Of a stretch of DNA of 64,000 nt, positions 57,991 to 64,000 are shown piece by piece. The position numbers were made by a program, and so were the translations under genes. Within the stretch, counting starts at the first letter, position 1, and every line of letters starts with the position of its first letter. Source of the stretch: Craspedostauros australis. Its lineage: Eukaryota > Bacillariophyta > Bacillariophyceae > Mastogloiales > Achnanthaceae. The stretch spans positions 372,001 to 436,000 of the forward strand of contig JAMXDE010000007.1 of the NCBI GenBank assembly GCA_026770025.1. The letters run 5' to 3'. Below the pieces are notes generated by a model. That model had not been told where the DNA came from. It made no database searches and was given only the letters and a program-made list of their open reading frames with translations.

Positions 57991-59614
57991 CGTCGGTCCC
58001 AATTCTTCGCTTGGTGGGCGTCTCTCTGCGATTGTCGGAACTTGTTGTTCTTGTTTCTTTCTTTCCTCTTTTGCCCTGTTGTCGTTGCTGGAGGCAGACA
58101 GAGACAGACACAACACGTAACGAAACGCAAGTGCGCGATTTCACGATTTGTGCCAACGAAAGCCACGCGTGTGTGTTCGGCCAAGCTCTTCGTGTCTCTG
58201 CTCGTGTCGTGGTGCCACGTGCGACCGTTTCAGTGTCGTTCAACCGAGTAACACATGTATCGCAACGGAAACCAAACATATGAGAGATGTTCAAACATTA
58301 ATAGTCATATCAACGAGCGGGCGCGTTCAACAGTCATGTGTGTGCGCACGCCATCGCCGCATCTCCCACCTCATTGCACCGGTTTGCGGACTGACAAACT
58401 CGACAACGCTCCGCTCTCCTCCGGCTGTTTGTTTGGCGCCAACCTCCGTGTTACGATCTACCACACGATTGGGTAGCCTCAGACATGAAGGCTAGAGAGA
58501 GAAGAGTTGAACGGATCGGTGCATGGTGTAGTGTGTGACATGAGAAAGCAACCAGCAGAAGCATGTGCTGTACGAGCTAGCTCGTAGTGTGACAGGATCT
58601 GTGACGACCCTTGCTTTCCCCGTATGGTTCTCTCTAATAGTCGTAGTCGAGAGAGGATTGTCGTGGTGGTTAGAAAGCAATTTGCAGAAGATGGTCGCAA
58701 ACTGGAGGCGAATCTATCCAAGACCAAGGATGCCATGCAGAAGGCAACTCACATCAAAGCTGACAGCGTCATGTTGCAGTACCAATACATAATATAATAG
58801 TACACATACCAAGCCTGCCACAAAATCAAAGCGTTTGTTGGTTCCCAAAGTTACTGATTCGTATTGCTATGTTCGCTTGCTTCATTTCTTCTGTTGTTTC
58901 GTCTTTCATTGTTTTGCGTCGTATTGTCTTTGTGCTACTCGTACGCGCTGTTGTCTGTATAGTATGTGTATGATATGTGTGCGTACGTGTGCGTTGATGG
59001 GAGTGGATTGCACACAGAATGGTTGTGAAAAGTGGACGTCGGAACGCGATCTGCGTGAACAGATCCCGCGACGACGTTCCCGTCATCGTCCGTTCTTTCC
59101 TGATTGCTGTGCCACCCCCTCCCTCCAACTTGTTCCTGTGATAGTGTTTGCGCTTATTTCCACTGTAGCTGCGATCGGAATGTAGAATACTGTATCGTCC
59201 AATTGCCAACACAGCATTCATCGAGTGGGGGACAATCCAAACAGTCAGCCACGCAGGCACAGAGAGAAATCGGGATGCAGAGACAGCGCACATTGCTTGG
59301 TCCCACACCCACCTCTCGTTCCTGTTTGACTGACTGTGGACATTGTCCATCCAAACCCTTTTCCCTGGTTCCGGTGCAGCATTTGATATTTTCGCGCTTT
59401 GTCTCTTTGTCTTCATTCGTCATGTCCCAACCTCTTCTTCTCCTGGCACGCTGCTGGATGTTGTTTCCAGACCCCGCATGCGAGCCGAGGTTCTCCGTTT
59501 CTTGCCTAATCCCTTCGCCGTGCCGCAGCCGCTGCTGTTCCATGAAACCAATTCGTTGCGTTTGCGCGGAAAGGGGCTTTGTTCTGAGCGAGGAATGCCT
59601 CTTCTTGTGTCTGT
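57991..59614. other. Intergenic region
   Basis: No gene supported. Contains the perfect 16 bp palindrome at 58571-58586 and TACTCGTA at 58936-58943. TCTCT-rich patches occur near 58492-58505. Confidence 0.5.
58571..58586. repeat. Perfect 16 bp palindrome TACGAGCTAGCTCGTA
   Basis: Both 8-base halves are exact reverse complements without a spacer. It contains the TAGCTCGTA word seen near 18320 and 18404. Confidence 0.9.
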
Positions 59615-61489
59615 CTAGAATGGCGAGTCAAAGTCGAAGTCGATCTCGCCATCCGTCCTGGTCCAGTTGAGGATGGTGCCGCCGCCCATCGGGTTGAAGG
59701 TGCCCTCTTCGGCGTCCTCCGGGATCGGGATCTCTTTGCTACCGGCCTGCATGTGGTTGTACTCGTTGAGCACGATCGTTGACGAACCGTCGAAGTGGAT
59801 GACGATGGAGTAGTACTTGCCCTGCACGCGGTAGGCCAACGTCAAGGTTCCGAAGTTGGTGCCGAAGTCCTTACCGACGTTGAGGAAGAGAACCTTTTTG
59901 CGCAGGACGTGCGACTGGACCTTGGAGGTGACAGACATGGAAGGTCTGTAGAAGTTGGGGTTGCCGTACTGCACGGTGGCGATGATGATTTCGAATGGGG
60001 AGAAGTTGAATCCCACGAGCAGACTCATGAGGGCCGGGCAGAGATCGACATAGTCCAGCATGATGATGTTCCATGGCTCATCGGCATTCTTCTGGAAGTA
60101 CGTGTGCAGCACCGGCGTCGCGAACTTTTGCGGTGGGTTGTACATTTTGCTGACGAGGCGGGCTGGCTGCAGCGACCCCAGGCCAAGGATGAGGTTGGCG
60201 GCATCCCGAACGCCAGCGCCTGGTGTGAGGCACATCTGGTTGTTCAAAAATTTCCCCTTATTGCCTTCGGCCTTGACCTCTTCCAGGTTCCATTCCAACA
60301 GCTGGTCGACCTGGCGGGTGTTGCTGTGTGGTCATTTGTTGGTCATTTGTTGGTCATGTCGTGTGATTTCGATAGTGGAATGAATCGAAACGCGGCGTGG
60401 TGCACAATCGTGAGCATAGCATCATGGAAGGAAGATGGAGAAAGCGGTCGGTAATGTGCAAGAGGGTCGATGATGCATTTCGTGCAGCGAAGACAGAGAG
60501 GAATGAATGGGTCAGTTGTGCGTTGTGATGAATTAAATGTTGTTGGTCGTGCGAAGAAGCACAAGGAGACATCGGTATTACTCATGCTATGAGCATTACT
60601 TGGATGCCCTCTTGACGATACGCGCATCGGCACCGAGAAAAACATGCACGACGGAGGTGGATGTCTTTTGCGCACGCAATACCAAACTCGTCTTCATCGT
60701 ATGTACCATACTCGTATAGAGTACAGTACAGTACAGTGGAGATGATACTTACTGCCACTTGCTGCGCATCCACTTGCTGCTGTTGAAGAAGCCGTACTTC
60801 TCGACGATCTGCTTTTCGTCGTAGACGACGCCGTCGACCTCGAAGTCCTCGTACATGCGGTTGTGCACCATCATGCAAACCTGCTTGCCGGAGTCGGTGA
60901 GCTCCTTGATCGGCGTGGTGAGGATCTTGTCGATGTCATTCTCGATGAATATCTTGTCGCCCAGCGTCTCCTTGACGAGATCCAGGCACTTGACCTTCTG
61001 CGCGGGGGTGAAGTCACGGCCGTACTCGGCGGCCAGCTCGACGATGACGAACTCGTTGGGGAAGTCCTGGCAGAAGCTGTGGATGTCGGCCAGGATGGTC
61101 TCCAGCTTGGCGCCCTGCAGGCATCCGTGCCAGATGGTGATGGAGTCCTTGCCGGCTCCGGCGACGCGCAGGTCGAGGTATCGGGCGCCGCGATGCATCT
61201 GCTCCAGGACGGAGACGTTCTGGGTGCGGCCGACGGCGGCGAATGGCTTGTATCCCTTGATGGAGAACGAGCCGGAGTCATGCGTTCCCGGGATGATGAG
61301 CTGGGACAGGTTCGTGTCGGGGCAGCTCTGGATCAGGTTGCCCATCCAGTCGGGGTAGAGACCGATGGGGAAGTCGATGCCAGGCACCGTCGGCACGCAG
61401 CATGCGAATTGGCAGCAGTTGATTCCCACGGATGTGCTGGGGCAGGTCATGGCCGATTCCAACCTTCGGCGCCAGAAACGAGAAGTCAT
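59615..61489 (-). CDS. PI-PLC X-domain containing protein (PLCXD-like)
   Basis: Exons 61489-60753 and 60323-59615 join in phase 2 to give 481 residues. The X domain starts near residue 60: LSQLIIPGTHDSGSFSI has the first catalytic His (His70), and SITIWHGCLQGAKLETIL the second (His121). ARYLDLRVAG and EFVIVELAAEYG are also typical of PLCXD and bacterial-type PI-PLC. There is no Y, C2 or PH domain, so this is the single-domain class. After about 320 residues comes a region (FATPVLHTYFQKN, then VIHFDGSSTIVLNEYNH) that may be a beta-rich C-terminal module I cannot name. Residues 25-32 contain three Cys (CCQFACC), a possible palmitoylation site. It probably hydrolyses phosphatidylinositol or a related lipid at a membrane. 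Start at 61489; MTCPSTS at 61450 is an alternative. Confidence 0.88.
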
Positions 61490-62987
61490 CTTCAAAGATC
61501 TGCTGTTTGTTGCGTCTTGCGCTTCTGCTCGTCTGTGTCTTATGTCGTCTCAACGTCTCCGTGCCGTTGATTGTGTGTTGATTGTGTGTTGTTGTTGGGA
61601 TTGGATCTAGAACTTGGTGAAGTGTTGGCCTGGTGGGAGGATTGTGTTGTTGCGATGACGGTTGGTGTTGTTGGTTGTGGTGCCAATACGAACTATTGGT
61701 GGTGGTAATGGCAGCGGCAGAGGGCGTATGCGTGCCCGTAAGTAATCTATCGGTATTATGAATGCTGGCACAACATCCTGTGGTGACCCGCACACTTTCT
61801 GAGGCGCTCTTGCGTTTTTCGCTTCCATTGGCGCAAAGTTGGCCGCCTTCTCGTTTGGCGCAGTTGGATTTTTGGATCATGGCGCGAGCACTCGTACGAG
61901 TGCGTGTACGGGCGCTCTGCACACAAAAAGTACCTGTATCTGCGGCAACAGGTCGTGCGATAATCACAAACGCTGGTACCGACATGAGGTGCTGGGGAAT
62001 AGTGCGGTGAACATGGTACCACACAGTGCCGAAGGATACATACTTGCGACTAGTAGAACTTCTGCGTTCGCTTCCAGGATCGCGTGGTGGAAGCGCACAA
62101 TCAGAAACACCACAACCTCCGTTAAGTACATACAGACGGTTTCATAAAGAGCTGGTATGCACTGGGACAGTCGCTGCGACAGACCCGATTTTCCGTCAAT
62201 TCGGTTCATTGGAGCCGATTTATCATTGTATCTACCGAGCGTTCGGCAGCGATAAAACAAAGAAACCATGCGGTCATCCAAGCCACAATGCCCGAGCACA
62301 AAAGAGAAACCAGAATGAGGCGAAGGATTGGCGTGTCCACAATTTGACCAACACAACACCAACAGGCATCAGCCCATCTGCCACCTATTGAAACAACAGC
62401 CGTCATCACACGGCACCATCTCAGTATAGCAGAGCGCGGTACTAGTAGCCGCAGCTACGAGCTATGCATCGGCAGATGTGGTGTGTCGTCCCGTAATTGT
62501 TTGCGATGTCAATGCAATTGGAGATGAATCCAGCCGAGCATTCAATCATGTGCCAACTCTGCCCCAGCCAAATCTGTATTGCTTGGCTTTCGAGCGTCTG
62601 TAACGAGCTGGGGTAAGTCACACGCCACCTTCATTGCGTTAGACTGGCATGCTCCAAAGACGTATTATATTACAGTACTCTTAGCTCGCAGCTGTGGTGC
62701 TCGTACAATAATGGAGTACATGTATTACGCCAGGGTCCCGGCGTTAGTTTCATCCTATTATATCTCATTTTACTTGTTGCAATCGCAAGTGCTTGCGCGC
62801 AGTATGGGACAGGACAGGATACGACAAGGCAGAGACGCACAAATGCAGATGAGCCTTGGGACCCATTTGCGGGCGCTCTGTGGTCGCAACTCGCATGCTG
62901 CTCCGATGCACATTCGGCAATGTGCATTCATTCAATTCGTCGTTTCATCTGTTTGTCTGTCTTTTTTTGTCCACGCGTCTCTTGTGA
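61490..62987. other. Intergenic region
   Basis: No gene supported. Contains the perfect 16 bp palindrome at 61888-61903 and CTACGAGCTA near 62454-62463. Otherwise unremarkable. Confidence 0.5.
61888..61903. repeat. Perfect 16 bp palindrome GCACTCGTACGAGTGC
   Basis: Exact two-fold symmetry centred on GTAC. The core CTCGTACGAG combines both orientations of the recurrent ACTCGTA word. Confidence 0.9.
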
Positions 62988-64000
62988 TCAGGCAGTCGCA
63001 TCGCCATTGCCATTGCCATCAACGAGTCGCGACGAGAGGTTATTGAAGCTATCCGTCTCGGCATCCGTGTCATACTCGGCGTCCTCGTCCATGTGCTGCA
63101 AGCTGATGGTGCCGGAATCCGTCGCCTGCGAGATGACGCGCTCCACACCGTGGCGCAATCGCCGGATGTCCTGGATGGTCTCCGACGGCAGCGTGCTGCT
63201 CCAGAAGGCGTCTCGGAAGTTCAAAGGTTGGCTGAGCACGGTGGGAGGCCGGTACGATGCGGACCGTTCCGACTCCGTGACGCCGCCGAGGTTCTCCGTT
63301 CCCATCAAGTTGTTCATGGTGTTTTGCTGCTCCCGTTCGGCGTTTTCCATGGCCTCGCGCACCGTGCTGGGCAAGTACTCAGTGTAGGTGAATGTGTAGG
63401 AGTGAGCGATGGCGAAGAAGACCATCTCTATGCAAACGCAGTAGTCGATGAGCCCGTTGGCGACCTCCTCGCCGGTCCATTTTCCAATGTTGTCGATGAC
63501 CCCGTGCGACTGCAAGTAGAAGATGACCACGCCCTGCCACCAGGTGAAGAAGACGACGCCCTTGACGCAGAGGAACTTGCCTAGCGGATGCCAGTTGATG
63601 GGGTACCGCAGGTCGTGGCTGACGACGTGGAAGAGCAAGACGAGGCAGTAGAGGGAGTACATGACGCTGATGTTGATGACGAAGGCCATGTAGGGATACG
63701 CTGCATCCCAACGGAAGTCTCCCTCGTTGTAAACGTCGATGCTTTGGAAGCCGAAGATGAAGATGGTGGCGACCGCCTTGACCACGACGTACTGCAGCAC
63801 GCCGTGCTTGGTTTGCACCATGAACTCCATCCCCAGCTTCCATGGTTGCAGGACGAAGTTGAGCGGGAAGGTGTGGTGCGCCGCGCGGCCCGCCTGGTTG
63901 GGGCTCTGCGCCGCCTTCATTCGGAGGGTGCGCACCAAAGCCTCCTGCCCTCCCAGAAGCTCAATGAGATAGTAAAAGAAGCTGGAGATGACGTAGGCCT
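62988..64000 (-). CDS. TMEM184/Ost-alpha family membrane protein (N-terminus outside window)
   Basis: Partial: the reading frame runs off the right edge, so the N-terminus is missing. About 337 residues are visible, ending at the stop at 62988. The Solute_trans_a (organic solute transporter alpha/TMEM184/LAZ1) domain is clear: YVISSFFYYLIELLGGQ at the edge, then NFVLQPWKLGMEFM, VLQYVVVKAVATIFIFG, PLGKFLCVKGVVFFTWWQG and IEMVFFAIAHSYTFTYTEY. At least five hydrophobic segments remain. The last 110 residues or so are a polar cytosolic tail. Plant and animal relatives are seven-helix proteins of endomembranes or plasma membrane, but their substrates are uncertain. No intron is visible in the part present. 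Confidence 0.92.
   Translation of the reverse strand, partial: AYVISSFFYYLIELLGGQEALVRTLRMKAAQSPNQAGRAAHHTFPLNFVLQPWKLGMEFMVQTKHGVLQYVVVKAVATIFIFGFQSIDVYNEGDFRWDAAYPYMAFVINISVMYSLYCLVLLFHVVSHDLRYPINWHPLGKFLCVKGVVFFTWWQGVVIFYLQSHGVIDNIGKWTGEEVANGLIDYCVCIEMVFFAIAHSYTFTYTEYLPSTVREAMENAEREQQNTMNNLMGTENLGGVTESERSASYRPPTVLSQPLNFRDAFWSSTLPSETIQDIRRLRHGVERVISQATDSGTISLQHMDEDAEYDTDAETDSFNNLSSRLVDGNGNGDATA

Overview
The window is nuclear DNA of a single-celled eukaryote, most likely a diatom or a closely related ochrophyte. Genes have spliceosomal introns with GT..AG ends, mostly one to three per gene. Untranslated stretches are long, and low-complexity Gln/Ala/Ser runs are common in regulatory proteins. 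Two things point to diatoms: an isopentenyl-diphosphate isomerase/squalene synthase fusion gene, and a head-to-head pair of bHLH-PAS genes like the bHLH1a (RITMO1)/bHLH1b type known in Phaeodactylum. The species assignment is inference.

Layout. 1.3-4.5 kb: IDI-SQS fusion (+). 5.6-7.5 kb: mitochondrial PDK/BCKDK-type kinase (+). 8.0-8.8 kb: DCC/DUF393 protein (+). 10.2-16.8 kb: a PIF/Harbinger DNA transposon region with a two-exon DDE transposase (-), about 1.6 kb of tandem repeats, and a divergent two-exon accessory gene (+). 16.8-22.1 kb: gene-poor. 22.2-23.0 kb: acidic hypothetical protein (+). 23.0-26.5 kb: gene-poor. 26.5-27.5 kb: coiled-coil hypothetical protein (-), divergent from Nse4 (28.1-29.4 kb, +), which converges on an MntP-like transporter (29.5-30.2 kb, -). 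31.0-33.6 kb: large single-exon protein with a pattern I associate with giant-virus hypothetical proteins (+). 34.3-36.1 kb: cis-prenyltransferase (+). 37.2-39.4 kb (-) and 42.9-45.3 kb (+): the bHLH-PAS pair around a 3.5 kb shared upstream region. 46.1-47.1 kb: RNase H1 with a viroplasmin-like N-terminus (+). 48.1-52.1 kb: large CCCH zinc-finger protein (-). 54.5-56.1 kb: SMR (EmrE-like) transporter split by two introns (+), convergent with a Gag1-like/DUF4050 protein (56.4-58.0 kb, -). 59.6-61.5 kb: PI-PLC X-domain protein (-). 63.0-64.0 kb: 3' part of a TMEM184/Ost-alpha membrane protein (-), cut by the window edge.

Functional links. The IDI-SQS fusion (sterol branch) and the cis-prenyltransferase (dolichol branch) draw on the same isoprenoid pool, but they lie 30 kb apart and are not a cluster. 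RNase H1 and Nse4 concern genome maintenance. Most other neighbours look unrelated, as is usual in eukaryotes.

Exon joins were worked out by eye from splice consensus, reading phase and family continuity. No tRNA, rRNA, CRISPR array or organellar sequence was recognised. The most unusual signals are the transposon's internal repeat array, the 8-mer TACTCGTA/TACGAGTA that recurs at least 15 times and only outside coding exons, and the 862-residue GESHH protein.
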